DNA from: Mycobacterium sp. ELW1
GTDB lineage: Bacteria > Actinomycetota > Actinomycetes > Mycobacteriales > Mycobacteriaceae
Direction: 5' to 3'
DNA length: 64,000 nt
NCBI RefSeq assembly: GCF_008329905.1
Contig: NZ_CP032155.1
Location: forward strand, 1,798,001-1,862,000
Position numbers and translations under genes: made by a program. The notes under the pieces are model-generated. The model saw only the letters and a program-made list of their open reading frames with translations. It was not told where the DNA came from and did no database searches. Of this stretch, positions 1-10,300 are shown in pieces; the first letter of the stretch is position 1, and every line of letters starts with the position of its first letter.

Positions 1-3000
1 GCCGCGCAATACGTCGACTACACGCTCTGGCAACGCTCCCGACTCGGGGACCTGGCCGACGCCGACAGCCGCATCTCCGCGGAACTGGCCTACTGGGAAG
101 GCGCCCTGGCCGGCATGCCCGAGCAGTTGCAGCTACCCACCGACCGGCCCTACCCGTTGGTCGCTGACTATCGCGGTGCTCGGCTCGATGTGGAGTGGCC
201 CGCGGAATTGCAGCAGCAGGTCGCCCGGGTGGCTCGCGAGCACAACGCCACTCCGTTCATGGTCATCCAGACCGCGCTAGCGGTGCTGCTGTCAAACCTG
301 TCCGCCAACAACGATGTGGCGGTTGGGTTCCCGATCGCGGGTCGCGGTGACGCCGCACTGGACGAGCTCGTCGGTTTCTTCGTCAACACGTTGGTGTTGC
401 GCGTCGACCTGACCGGCAATCCCACCTTCGCCGATCTGCTGGGCCAGGTACGCCGCCGCAGCTTGTCCGCCTACGAGCATCAGGATGTTCCCTTCGAGGT
501 GTTGGTAGAGCGGCTCAAGCCGACCCGCAGCATGGCTCACCACCCCCTTGTGCAGGTGGTGTTGGCCTGGCAGAACTTCGGCTGGCAAGCAGGTGACGCC
601 GCCGGCCTGTCGCTGGGTGACCTTCGGGTCGAGCCGATGGCAGTGGATACCGAGACGTCGCGCATGGATCTCACCTTCAACCTTGGCGAACGCTGGGACG
701 ACGCCGGTGGTCCCGCCGGGATCGGTGGTGGCGTCGAATTCCGCACTGACGTATTCGATGTCGCCAGCATCAAGACGCTGGTCGACCGATTCCAGCGGGT
801 GCTGACCGAGATGACGGCCGACCCAGCTCAGCGGATGTCGGCGCTGGATGTGCTGGATACCGCAGAACACAGCAGGCTCGACGAGGTCGGCAACCGCCCG
901 GTACTGACCCGGCAGGCGAACAGTGCGGAATCGCTCGCATCGATGTTCGACGCGCAGGCGGCACGTACTCCCCACGCGGTGGCGGTCACCTTAGAGGGCG
1001 TGTCGCTGACGTACCGTGAACTCGACGAGGCGGCCACTCGTGCGGCGCACGTATTGGCCAGTCGCGGTGCAGGACCCGGTCAGCGGGTGGCGCTGTTGTT
1101 GCCGCGCTCGGCCGAGGCGATCGTGGCGATGGTGGCGACCGTCAAGACCGGGGCAACCTATGTGCCGATCGATCCCTCGGTACCGGAGCAGCGCCGGCAG
1201 TTCGTCCTCGGCGATGCACAGCCGGTCGTCGCGGTCACCACCGCTGAACTGGCCGGATTGCTGGACGGACAGGAGCTTTCGACGATCAGTACTACTGATC
1301 TGGTCCATCCCGCCGGCGACACCGGCGCACCGTTGGCCGGGCCGCAGGCCGACGACATCGCATACATAATTTACACGTCCGGTACCACGGGAACGCCCAA
1401 GGGCGTTGCGATTCCACATCGCAACGTGATTCGTCTCCTGGAGACACTGGACGCCGATATGGACATGGGTGGCCTGGCCTGGTCGCAATGCCATTCGCTG
1501 GCCTTCGACTTCTCGGTGTGGGAGATCTGGGGTGCGTTGCTCTACGGCGGCCGCGTGGTCGTCGTCCCCGATTCGGTGGTGCGTTCGCCGGAAGACCTGC
1601 ATGCCCTGTTGGTTTCCGAGCAGGTCGGTGTGCTGAGCCAGACGCCCTCGGCGTTCTATGCACTGCAGACCGCCGATGCCGCGAATCCGGAGTTCGGTTC
1701 CCAGCTGAAGCTCGAAGCCGTGGTGTTCGGCGGGGAAGCCCTTGAGCCACAGAAGATGCGGGCATGGCTGGAGAATCATCCGCCTGGTTCACCGCGCCTG
1801 ATCAACATGTACGGCATCACCGAGACCACGGTTCATGCGTCGTTCCGAGAAATCGTTGCAGGCGACGCCGAGAGTGCCGTCAGCCCTATCGGGGTGCCAC
1901 TGGGACATCTCGGCTTCTTCGTTCTCGATACGCTGTTGCGGCCGGTACCGGCGGGCGTCGTCGGCGAGTTGTACGTGGCCGGCGCTGGTGTCGCCGACGG
2001 GTACATCGGCCGGGCCGGGCTGTCCTCGACTCGATTCGTTGCCTGCCCCTTCGGCGCCCCCGGTGCACGGATGTACCGCACCGGCGACCTGATGGCGTGG
2101 GGCGCCGACGGCGAGTTGCGCTACATGGGCCGCTCTGACGAGCAGGTGAAGATCCGCGGATACCGGATCGAGCTCGGCGAGATCCAAGCCGCACTCAGCG
2201 ATCTGGACGGAGTCGAGCAGGCGGTGGTGGTCGCCCGCGAAGACCGACCCGGCGACAAGCGTCTCGTTGGGTACGTGACCGGCGATGTCGACCCGGTTGC
2301 CGCACGTGCCGCACTGGCCGACCGGTTGCCGGCCTACATGGTTCCCACCGCGGTGGTGGCAATCGCCGCTCTGCCTCTGACCGTCAACGGCAAGCTGGAC
2401 ACCAAGGCCCTTCCGGCGCCGGACTATCAGGACGTCGACTCCTACCGCGCCCCGTCGGACGCGGTGGAGGAGATCCTGGCCGGCATCTACGCGCAGGTAC
2501 TCGGCCTCGAACGGGTCGGTGTCGACGAATCGTTCTTTGAACTCGGTGGCGACAGCATCCTGTCGATGCAGGTGGTGGCGCGGGCGCGGGCCGCCGGGGT
2601 GCTCTGCCGGCCGCGCGACATCTTCGTCGAGCAAACGGTGGCTGGGCTGGCCAGGGTCGTAACCGTTACCGACGGCGAGAACGACGTGGTCGACGAGGGC
2701 ATCGGTGAGTTGTTGGCCACGCCAATCATCCAGTGGTTGAACGATGTTCAGGGCCCGGTCGACCAGTTCAATCAAACCGTGTTGATCCAGGCGCCGGTCG
2801 GTGTGACCGAAAACGACGTGCTGGTGGTTCTCCAAGCGGTGTTGGATCGGCACGCCACGCTGCGAATGGTCGTCGAGGACGACGGCGCGGGGGGCTGGTC
2901 GCTGGGCGTGCCCGAGGCGGGGGTGGTGGATGCCCGCACATGCCTCCACACGGTTGACGTAATTTCCGACGAGACGATCGTCAAGGCTCGATCCAGGCTG

Positions 3001-5679
3001 AGCCCGGCGACCGGGGCGATGGTCAGCGCACTGTGGGCGCCTCCCACCGGGCAGCTTCTGATGATCGTGCACCATCTCGCGGTCGATGGCGTCTCATGGC
3101 GAATCCTGCTGGAGGACTTCAACCTTGCATGGGCCCGGCTGCACGGCGGGCAGCCCGTCGAGTTACCCGCACCGCGGACATCCTTCCGTCGGTGGGCGTC
3201 TATTCTGGCCGAGCACGCGAACCACCCGGATGTAGTGGACACAGCGCAGCGCTGGCGGGACATCGCGGCAATTCCCGCGCCGCTGCCCGCCGTGCAACCG
3301 GTGGTCGACACCTACGCCAATGCCGGCAGCCTGTCAGTGGAGCTCGATCACGAGACCACCAGGATGCTGCTCGGCGAAGTGCCCGCGGCTTTCCACGCGG
3401 GCATAAACGACATCTTGCTGATCGCATTCGGATTGGCGCTCAGCGAATTCCTGGGCACCGCAGGGTCTCCTGTCGTCATCGACGCTGAAGGCCATGGCCG
3501 CCAGGAAGAGGTGGCCGATGTCGACCTGTCGCGGACAGTCGGATGGTTCACGACCAAGTATCCGATCGCGCTCGCGGCGGGCGGGCTGGACTGGGAGCAG
3601 GTGCTGGCTGGTGCGGCTGAACTGGGACCGATCATCAAGGACGCCAAAGAGCAACTTCGGGCGCTGCCCGACGGGTTGACCTATGGGCTGCTGCGCTATC
3701 TCAACGCAGATATCGATTTGGCCGGCGCGGATCCGACGATCGGTTTCAATTATCTCGGCCGAATGAGTGGCGGCGGCGACGTTTCCGGTGACTTCTGGGA
3801 GATCCGCGAGGACGGATGGAAGGTGGCGGGCGAAGCTGCGGCGATCCCGATGCCGCTCATGCACACTGTCGAGCTGAATGCCGGAACCGTGGAAACCCTT
3901 GACGGGCCGCGCCTTCGGGCCGGCTGGACGTGGGCGCTGTCCGCCTTGGACCGCGCGCAAGTAACTCGCCTGTCCGGGCTGTGGTTCGATGCACTCGCCG
4001 GCATCTGCGCGCACGTGCATGGCGGGGGCGGGGGATTGACCCCGTCCGATATCGCGCCTGCCCGGTTGACCCAGCAGCAGATCGACGAACTGTGCCAGCA
4101 GTATCCGGTGGCGGACATCTTGCCGCTGACTCCGTTGCAGCAGGGCTTGTTGTTCCATGCCGGGGTGGCACGTAGCTGTGGCGACGACGTGTATGCGGTG
4201 CAGCTGGATCTCACGCTGAGTGGGCGCCTCGATCCCCATCGGTTACGCGAAGCCGTGCGGGCGGTGGTGACCCAGCACCCCAACTTGGCGCCGCGGTTTG
4301 TCGACAAGTTCGACATGCCGGTACAGGTTCTGATGAACGATCCGCAAATACCCTGGCGCCAGGTCGAACTGGAGCCCAAGGTCAATATCGACCAACAGAT
4401 CGCACGCATCTGTGCTGACGAGCGCGCCGCAGTCTGTGACCTGGCTGGTGGGCTGCCGATCCGCGCAGTACTTATCCGTACGGCACCTAACCAGCACCGG
4501 TTCATCCTGACCAATCACCACATCGTGTTGGACGGGTGGTCGCTGCCGCTGATGCTGGGCGAAGTGTTCGCTGGCTACTATGGTCAGCGGTTGCCCGCCG
4601 CGGTGCCGTACCGTCGGTTCGTCAGTTGGCTTGCGGAGCGTGATCTGGAAACCTCGCGCGCGGTGTGGCGGCAAGTGTTGGCTGGGCTTGACTCGCCAAC
4701 TTTGGTTGCTCCGCGATCACTATCGGCACGCGGCGGCCGAAACGTCACTTCGCTTCTATTGTCGGAGGAGACCACCCGCGCGCTCGGCGAGTTGGCGCGA
4801 ACATCTCACACCACCGTCAGCATGCTGCTGCAGGGTGCTTTTGCGCAGTTGCTGATGGCCATGACGGGCCAGCGGGACGTTGTCTTCGGCTCGGTTGTTT
4901 CGGGCCGGCCCGACGAGGTGTCTGGTGTGGATTCGATGGTGGGGTTGTTGATCAACACCGTGCCGGTGCGGGCTACCTTCGCATCGACGACCACCACCGC
5001 GGATCTACTCGCCCAGCTGCAAAAGGTTCGGACCCAGACTCTTGAGCATGAACACCTAGGGCTCAACGAGATTCATCGGGAGACTGGCCACCGGCGGCTG
5101 TTCGATACCGTGTTTGTTTACGAGAATTATCCTGCCGACGCCGCTGCGTTGGCGGGTGCGGACGGATTGGCCATCACCGAACTCGCCAACCGCGACTACT
5201 ACCACTACCCGTTGACGATTCAAGCGGTACCGGGCAACCAGCTGGACTTGCGAATCCAGTACCGGACAGACGTTTTCGACGAGGTGGATATCGCAATGTT
5301 GGCCGGACACTTCGAGCAGATTTTGTTAGCGATGGCCGCCGATCCTTCGCGTCCGGTGTCGTCGGCTGATCTGCTTGACTCAAATCAGTTGTCGGTAATC
5401 GGTGAGCCCGCCATCGGGGTGATCGAAGATGACGACAATGCCGGCAACATCGACCGTCCCGCTACGGTCGCCGAGAAAGCGTTGGCTGATGTCTACGCCC
5501 GGGTGTTGGGCGTCGACGGCGTCGGAATTGATGAATCGTTCTTCGATCGAGGCGGTGATTCACTTTCCGCAGTACGCGCAGTCGCCGCGATCAACGCCGT
5601 TCTGGGTGCCGATTTGACCGTCTCCACCATGTTCGAAGCCCCGACCGTCCGCAGCCTGGCCCGACGCTTGCCTGACTAG
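1..5679 (+). CDS. Nonribosomal peptide synthetase, 5'-truncated (C-A-T-E-C-T)
   Basis: This is the C-terminal 1892 residues of a multimodular NRPS; the frame is open from base 1, so the start lies outside the window. Domains (residues counted from base 1) are the end of a condensation domain (1-300), an adenylation domain (about 310-800), a thiolation domain with the phosphopantetheine Ser in GGDS near 852, an epimerisation domain (about 905-1330, HHLAVDG), a second condensation domain (about 1365-1795, HHIVLDG) and a last thiolation domain (GGDSLS, Ser near 1854). The A-domain pocket reads DFWSVGMVHK in my alignment to GrsA, close to the published threonine code DFWNIGMVHK, so D-Thr or D-allo-Thr is the predicted unit. 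Oddly, the last module has no A domain and there is no thioesterase or reductase. Family identification is sure; the substrate is a prediction. The gene converges on the next one with 16 bases between stops. Confidence 0.95.
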   Translation, partial: AAQYVDYTLWQRSRLGDLADADSRISAELAYWEGALAGMPEQLQLPTDRPYPLVADYRGARLDVEWPAELQQQVARVAREHNATPFMVIQTALAVLLSNLSANNDVAVGFPIAGRGDAALDELVGFFVNTLVLRVDLTGNPTFADLLGQVRRRSLSAYEHQDVPFEVLVERLKPTRSMAHHPLVQVVLAWQNFGWQAGDAAGLSLGDLRVEPMAVDTETSRMDLTFNLGERWDDAGGPAGIGGGVEFRTDVFDVASIKTLVDRFQRVLTEMTADPAQRMSALDVLDTAEHSRLDEVGNRPVLTRQANSAESLASMFDAQAARTPHAVAVTLEGVSLTYRELDEAATRAAHVLASRGAGPGQRVALLLPRSAEAIVAMVATVKTGATYVPIDPSVPEQRRQFVLGDAQPVVAVTTAELAGLLDGQELSTISTTDLVHPAGDTGAPLAGPQADDIAYIIYTSGTTGTPKGVAIPHRNVIRLLETLDADMDMGGLAWSQCHSLAFDFSVWEIWGALLYGGRVVVVPDSVVRSPEDLHALLVSEQVGVLSQTPSAFYALQTADAANPEFGSQLKLEAVVFGGEALEPQKMRAWLENHPPGSPRLINMYGITETTVHASFREIVAGDAESAVSPIGVPLGHLGFFVLDTLLRPVPAGVVGELYVAGAGVADGYIGRAGLSSTRFVACPFGAPGARMYRTGDLMAWGADGELRYMGRSDEQVKIRGYRIELGEIQAALSDLDGVEQAVVVAREDRPGDKRLVGYVTGDVDPVAARAALADRLPAYMVPTAVVAIAALPLTVNGKLDTKALPAPDYQDVDSYRAPSDAVEEILAGIYAQVLGLERVGVDESFFELGGDSILSMQVVARARAAGVLCRPRDIFVEQTVAGLARVVTVTDGENDVVDEGIGELLATPIIQWLNDVQGPVDQFNQTVLIQAPVGVTENDVLVVLQAVLDRHATLRMVVEDDGAGGWSLGVPEAGVVDARTCLHTVDVISDETIVKARSRLSPATGAMVSALWAPPTGQLLMIVHHLAVDGVSWRILLEDFNLAWARLHGGQPVELPAPRTSFRRWASILAEHANHPDVVDTAQRWRDIAAIPAPLPAVQPVVDTYANAGSLSVELDHETTRMLLGEVPAAFHAGINDILLIAFGLALSEFLGTAGSPVVIDAEGHGRQEEVADVDLSRTVGWFTTKYPIALAAGGLDWEQVLAGAAELGPIIKDAKEQLRALPDGLTYGLLRYLNADIDLAGADPTIGFNYLGRMSGGGDVSGDFWEIREDGWKVAGEAAAIPMPLMHTVELNAGTVETLDGPRLRAGWTWALSALDRAQVTRLSGLWFDALAGICAHVHGGGGGLTPSDIAPARLTQQQIDELCQQYPVADILPLTPLQQGLLFHAGVARSCGDDVYAVQLDLTLSGRLDPHRLREAVRAVVTQHPNLAPRFVDKFDMPVQVLMNDPQIPWRQVELEPKVNIDQQIARICADERAAVCDLAGGLPIRAVLIRTAPNQHRFILTNHHIVLDGWSLPLMLGEVFAGYYGQRLPAAVPYRRFVSWLAERDLETSRAVWRQVLAGLDSPTLVAPRSLSARGGRNVTSLLLSEETTRALGELARTSHTTVSMLLQGAFAQLLMAMTGQRDVVFGSVVSGRPDEVSGVDSMVGLLINTVPVRATFASTTTTADLLAQLQKVRTQTLEHEHLGLNEIHRETGHRRLFDTVFVYENYPADAAALAGADGLAITELANRDYYHYPLTIQAVPGNQLDLRIQYRTDVFDEVDIAMLAGHFEQILLAMAADPSRPVSSADLLDSNQLSVIGEPAIGVIEDDDNAGNIDRPATVAEKALADVYARVLGVDGVGIDESFFDRGGDSLSAVRAVAAINAVLGADLTVSTMFEAPTVRSLARRLPD

Positions 5680-5695
5680 CCGTGATGCGGGCCTT

Positions 5696-6637
5696 TCAGC
5701 CGTCGTTGCGGGTGGCGGTGTACCAGCGCGTCACGTCGTAGCCGGCCTCGTAGCGAGCGAGCCATTCGGCAGCCAACGCCGGCAGTTTCTGCTTGGCAGG
5801 CTTGTGACCGGGAATCTGGCTGCGTACAACCCCATAGACCGCGGTCAGCTGCTCACGAAGCGGCACTTGGCGATACGCCTTGAGGTACGGGCCGTTGTCG
5901 GGGATGTCGACGGCCAGGAGGTTCTTGAGGGATGGAAACCGCTCCACGAGGGCGACCTTCCAGTATTTTCCAAACATCGACATCGCGTCGACTTGCCGGT
6001 CGTCGAGCGGCACGTGTTCATTGAAACCTTGGGCGGTCCTTACCACCACTGAGGTGGCATGCCCAAAGACGGCCGGCGCGAGCCGCATGCGATACCACGA
6101 ATTGCCGACAACTGAGTCGAAGATGATGAGCGCAGAACTCCGATGCTCGATTTCTTCGACGAAGTGCCACAGCAGAAGCGACGCCACGCGGTCATCGCCG
6201 GGCGCGAACAAAGTGTCGGCGTTATCGAGGATCAGTTTGAATGCCGGCGTAAACGTCGCCTCCATGTCGGCGATGTAGGCCAATCGGTATTCCAGGGGCG
6301 TGGTTGTGGCCAAACGACCGTATTCTGCGATGACCTCGTCGAGCGTGGCACCGAGTGCGGGGTGACTCCGGATGAGGGCCTTCGCATGCTGTCGGTGGGC
6401 CATGCTGTGCTGGCTTTCTTGCCGGACGAACGCTTCTGCCTCTTCGTGTACCGCCGGGTCCTTGATCAGCGGCATCGCCTCGTTGACGGTCATGGTGATC
6501 AATTTCTCGATGCCGAGAAACAGGAACGACAGCGCGTTCGTCGCCGCGGAGAATGTCGGATCGGACTCGTTCCACAGGAATGGCACGTCGTAATCAGCGA
6601 ATCCGAATCGCAACTTCCGCACATGCAGGTCAGTCAT
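5696..6637 (-). CDS. Predicted metal-dependent hydrolase family protein (PF10118-like)
   Basis: A 313-residue soluble protein resembling the COG3687/PF10118 family of predicted metal-dependent hydrolases. Visible candidate metal ligands are in RQESQH (about residue 92), DMEATFTP (about 148) and WHFVEEIEHR (about 180), an E/H spacing like that of diiron helical proteins. There is no signal peptide or membrane segment. It lies tail to tail with the NRPS and upstream of a membrane methyltransferase on the same strand, so it may tailor or recycle the lipid product, but that is inference from position. Family members have no firmly assigned substrate. The start is the ATG at 6637; I see no close alternative. 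Confidence 0.75.
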   Translation of the reverse strand: MTDLHVRKLRFGFADYDVPFLWNESDPTFSAATNALSFLFLGIEKLITMTVNEAMPLIKDPAVHEEAEAFVRQESQHSMAHRQHAKALIRSHPALGATLDEVIAEYGRLATTTPLEYRLAYIADMEATFTPAFKLILDNADTLFAPGDDRVASLLLWHFVEEIEHRSSALIIFDSVVGNSWYRMRLAPAVFGHATSVVVRTAQGFNEHVPLDDRQVDAMSMFGKYWKVALVERFPSLKNLLAVDIPDNGPYLKAYRQVPLREQLTAVYGVVRSQIPGHKPAKQKLPALAAEWLARYEAGYDVTRWYTATRNDG

Positions 6638-6695
6638 CTTGAGCAGCAGTTACTTTCTGTACGGGGATTCTCGACCGTGTCGACATTGGTCCGCG

Positions 6696-7370
6696 CTACC
6701 ACATGCCCGGCACAAGGCGATGTCGAACCTGTTGGGTGTAGCTCCGATACCCGGGGAGTTCCTCGACGAGAAGTTTCTCTTCATCTCGGATGCGAGAGAT
6801 CAGCACGAGGATGCCGGGGACCAGGAAGATCAATCCCCAGTAGGAGCCGAGCGCCAACGGAAGGCCGGTGAGGATCAGGGTGTTCGCGGTGTACATGGGG
6901 TGGCGAACGTGGCCGTACAAGCCGGTGCTGATGACTTGCTGGTCGGCTTCGACCTGAATTGTGGTGGAGGCGTAGTTGTTCTGCTTGACGACCAGCACGG
7001 TCGTACCGAGTCCTGCGGCGACCAGGCCCACGCCCACCAGGCACACCGCGATCGGGGGACTTGACCAGTGGTAGCGGTGGTCGAGAGCGCTGACGATGCA
7101 CGCCCCGGCCAAAGATAGGTAGAGGCCAACCATGACAATTTTTTGTGCGGTTCGGCCTTCGGCCGTCGGCCCGCTGCGCATTCGGCGTTCCATCGCTGCG
7201 GGGCTGGTGACTTGCAGATAGAGGCTGGGGACAAATGCGGTCACCACGAATACCACCACCACGAGCCAGGCTTGCCAGTAACTCAGCGTGCCGGCAGGGA
7301 TGAAAAAGAGTGCCCCGATCACAAGGAGTTGGACGAGCCCGACGAATGCAACGTTAAGCAGCGCCTTCAC
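6696..7370 (-). CDS. Membrane methyltransferase, isoprenylcysteine/phospholipid methyltransferase family
   Basis: A 224-residue integral membrane protein with about five hydrophobic segments and the C-terminal signature of ICMT/PEMT-type methyltransferases: TGLYGHVRHPMYTA (about residue 146), then a late RDEEKLL..LPGYRSY block. Such enzymes transfer a methyl group from S-adenosylmethionine to lipid or prenyl-cysteine carboxylates or amines. I chose GTG at 7370 because GAAGGAGA lies six bases upstream; the longer frame from 7412 would overlap the PKS stop and lacks a ribosome site. It follows the PKS by 25 bases on the same strand and is probably co-transcribed with it, suggesting it modifies the PKS-derived lipid. 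The substrate is unknown. Confidence 0.8.
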   Translation of the reverse strand: MKALLNVAFVGLVQLLVIGALFFIPAGTLSYWQAWLVVVVFVVTAFVPSLYLQVTSPAAMERRMRSGPTAEGRTAQKIVMVGLYLSLAGACIVSALDHRYHWSSPPIAVCLVGVGLVAAGLGTTVLVVKQNNYASTTIQVEADQQVISTGLYGHVRHPMYTANTLILTGLPLALGSYWGLIFLVPGILVLISRIRDEEKLLVEELPGYRSYTQQVRHRLVPGMW

Positions 7371-7395
7371 TGGTTCTCCTTCGACTGCCGCGGGC

Positions 7396-10300
7396 TCAGG
7401 CAGATACTTCACTCGGAGCGATTCTCTCGCAGAGCAATTCGGCCAATCCGCGGACAGTGCCGACTGCGAGGTCGCCGACAGTCAGCCGGATGCCGGTCTC
7501 CGTTTCAATGCGGGTACGCAGTTCCATTGCGCCCAGTGAGTCGACGCCATACTCCGACAGCGGCCGGTCGGGGTCGACGGTGCGGCGCAAGACGAGGCTG
7601 ACTTGATCGGATATCAGCCGGCGCAGCCGACTGGGCCACTCCTCACGGGGCAGTCCGTCGAGTTCGGTGCGCAATTTCGTCGTGCCCGTCGTGCTGGGTT
7701 CGGTCGTGCCGAATCTTTCAGCGAACGGGCTGCGTCGGGCGAACTCGATAACCCACTCGTTGCCGATGACAGGCGCATATGCGGCGTAGGTTCGGTTGTA
7801 GCGCAGCAGGCTGTCGAACGCATAGGCTCCCTCGTCGGGAGTGATTGCCTGGCCGGTGTTTTCGGCGAATGTGGTGGCGGCGCCGATGTCGGCCCAGGGG
7901 CCCCAGGCAATCGTGGTAGCGGGCCGGTTGTGTGCGCGGCGCCAGTCTCCGAAGGCGTCCAGCCAACTGTTGGCCGCAGCGTACGCGCACTGACCGGGGG
8001 AGCCGACCAGAGCCGCGGCCGACGAGAAGGAACAGAACCAGTCCAGCGATTGCGCGGAGTCCTCGACCGCCTGGTGCATGTTCCACGCGCCGCGAACCTT
8101 GGCGTTCCAGTCCCGGTCAATGAGATCGGCGGTGGTGTTGGCCACGGTGGCGTTGTCGATAACTGCTGCAGCGTGCAGGATTCCGCGCAACGGCAGCCCG
8201 GTCGCGGTAGCAGATGCAATCAGCTGAGCGGCCGTGGCGGGATCAGCAATGTCGGCACAGGCCACCACGACGTCGGTGCCGATGGAGCGGATCATCTCGA
8301 TCGTTTCCAGCGTTTTGCGGCTGGGCTGAGAGCGTGACGACAACACGATGCGTCCTGCTCCGCCGTTTGCCATCTTTTCGGCCAGGAACAAGCCGAGGCC
8401 ACCGAGTCCGCCGGTGACGATGTAGGCGCCGTCAGCGCGGAATGGAACGACGTTCTCGGCGGGCCGTTCCACCTTGACCTGCCCGCTTTGGGGGACCTCG
8501 AGAAGAACTGTTCCGGGCCGCCGGGTGGCGCTTTCCGCGTCGATGGCGGTAGCCGCCTCGGTCAGCGGGTAGGTGGTGTAATCAGCCGGCGGCATCGTCC
8601 CGTCGGCTACCAGAGCGAACACTGTGCTCAGTAATCGGCCGACTCGGTTGGGGTGGCTCGACGACATCATTGCCAGATCGAGGTAGTGGAAAGCGAGATT
8701 GCGGTGGAAAGGCAGCAATCCCAGGCGCGTGTTGCCGAATACGTCGCTCTTGCCGATCTCGACGAACCGCCCGCCGATAGCGAGAAGCTCCAAACCTGCA
8801 CGTTGCGCCGGCCCGGTCAGTGAGTTGAGCACTACGTCCACGCCGTAACCATTGGTGTCGGCGCGGATTTGGTCGGCGAAACCAGTGCTTCGGGAATCGT
8901 AGATATGTTCAATTCCCATGTCGTGCAGTAATTGTTGGCACTCGTCGTTTCCGGCGGTTGCGAAGATCTGCGCTCCGGCCGCGCGAGCGATCGCAATGGC
9001 GGCCTGACCCACTCCACTGGTTGCCGAATGAATGAGCACCCGGTCCTCGGCAGAGATTCTGGCCTGCTCGTGCAATCCGTACCATGCTGTGGCCGTGGTG
9101 GATATCGCCGCGACGGCCTGCTGGTCGCTCAGCTCGGCAGGCAGGCGGATCGCGAGACGGGCGTCGCAGGTGACGAAGGTTCCCCAGCAGCCGTTCGCCG
9201 ACAACCCGCCGACCCGATCTCCGACTCTGTGCTCTGTCACATCGGGTCCGACCGCGGTGACCACGCCGGCGAAATCCGATCCGAGCAGCGGCAGCGGCAA
9301 GTCGTCGGCACGCGGGAACTGGCCCTTCGCGACAAGCTCGTCGGTGACGTTGAGGCTGGAAGCGTGGACGGCGACTTCGATCTGGCCTGCGCCCGGCGCA
9401 ACGCGCTCGTAGCCGACGGATTCAAGGGTAGTCAGGTCGCCGGGGGTGCGAATCTGTAGACGCATTCCGTCACGTCCGTATTCGGCGAGGGCAGTGTGCC
9501 GGTTCTCGGGACCGAGCGGCGCGGCGATCATCCGGGCAGCCAACCAAGTGTTGTCACGCCAGGCGGTCTCGTCTTCGGGCGATGCGCACAACAATTGAGC
9601 TGCCACATGCTCGAGATCCGTCGTGTCATCGATGTCGATCAGAGTCGGTTGCGCCTGGGGGTATTCCGAGCCCACGACTCGCAGCATTCCGCGCACCCCG
9701 GCCTGCTCCAAGTTCGGTACGTCGGTGTCAAGGACGCTACGGGCATTGCGGGTCACGACATAGAGCCGCGGCACCTGCGTGCCCTCGGACAGCACCGCCT
9801 GGACGATGCTCACCAGATGGTGCACACAGGCAGCGCCGCGTGCGACTGGGTCTGCTTCAGCTCTGCCGCTCACGGCGGGCGCAGTGAGGATGACAACTCC
9901 GGCGACGTCCCCAGTTTGAAGATGTTCGGTGATCCGGTCCGGGCCAGCTATGTTGTCGCTCTGCGGACAGTGGACTGTGACCGGCGGCGCACCATTGGTT
10001 TTCAGCGCGTTGACGAGCGGGCTGACCGCTGAATCGTCGTCGCCAGTGCTGACGAGGAGCCAGGTGCCAGTCTGACTATGATCTGCTTCCGGGAGTTCTC
10101 GCCGATGCCAGTCGATGCTGAGCAGCCGCTCGCGTAGCAATCGCTGGTTGCCGGTGTCACCCGAGTCAGCCGTGCCGTAGTGCAGGCCGTCCACACGCAG
10201 CAGAACTGTTCCGTCGCCGTCGAGGACGTCGATGTCTGCGTCGAATCCCGTGTCGTCGACGTTGGTAAGGCGCGTGTAACAGAATTGAGCGTTACGCAGG

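Noticed and set aside
1..5679. Assignment of the NRPS as mps1/mps2 of the glycopeptidolipid pathway
   Set aside because: The Thr-activating epimerising module fits, but the terminal C-T arrangement does not match either enzyme, and no mbtH, gap or glycosyltransferase genes are in view.
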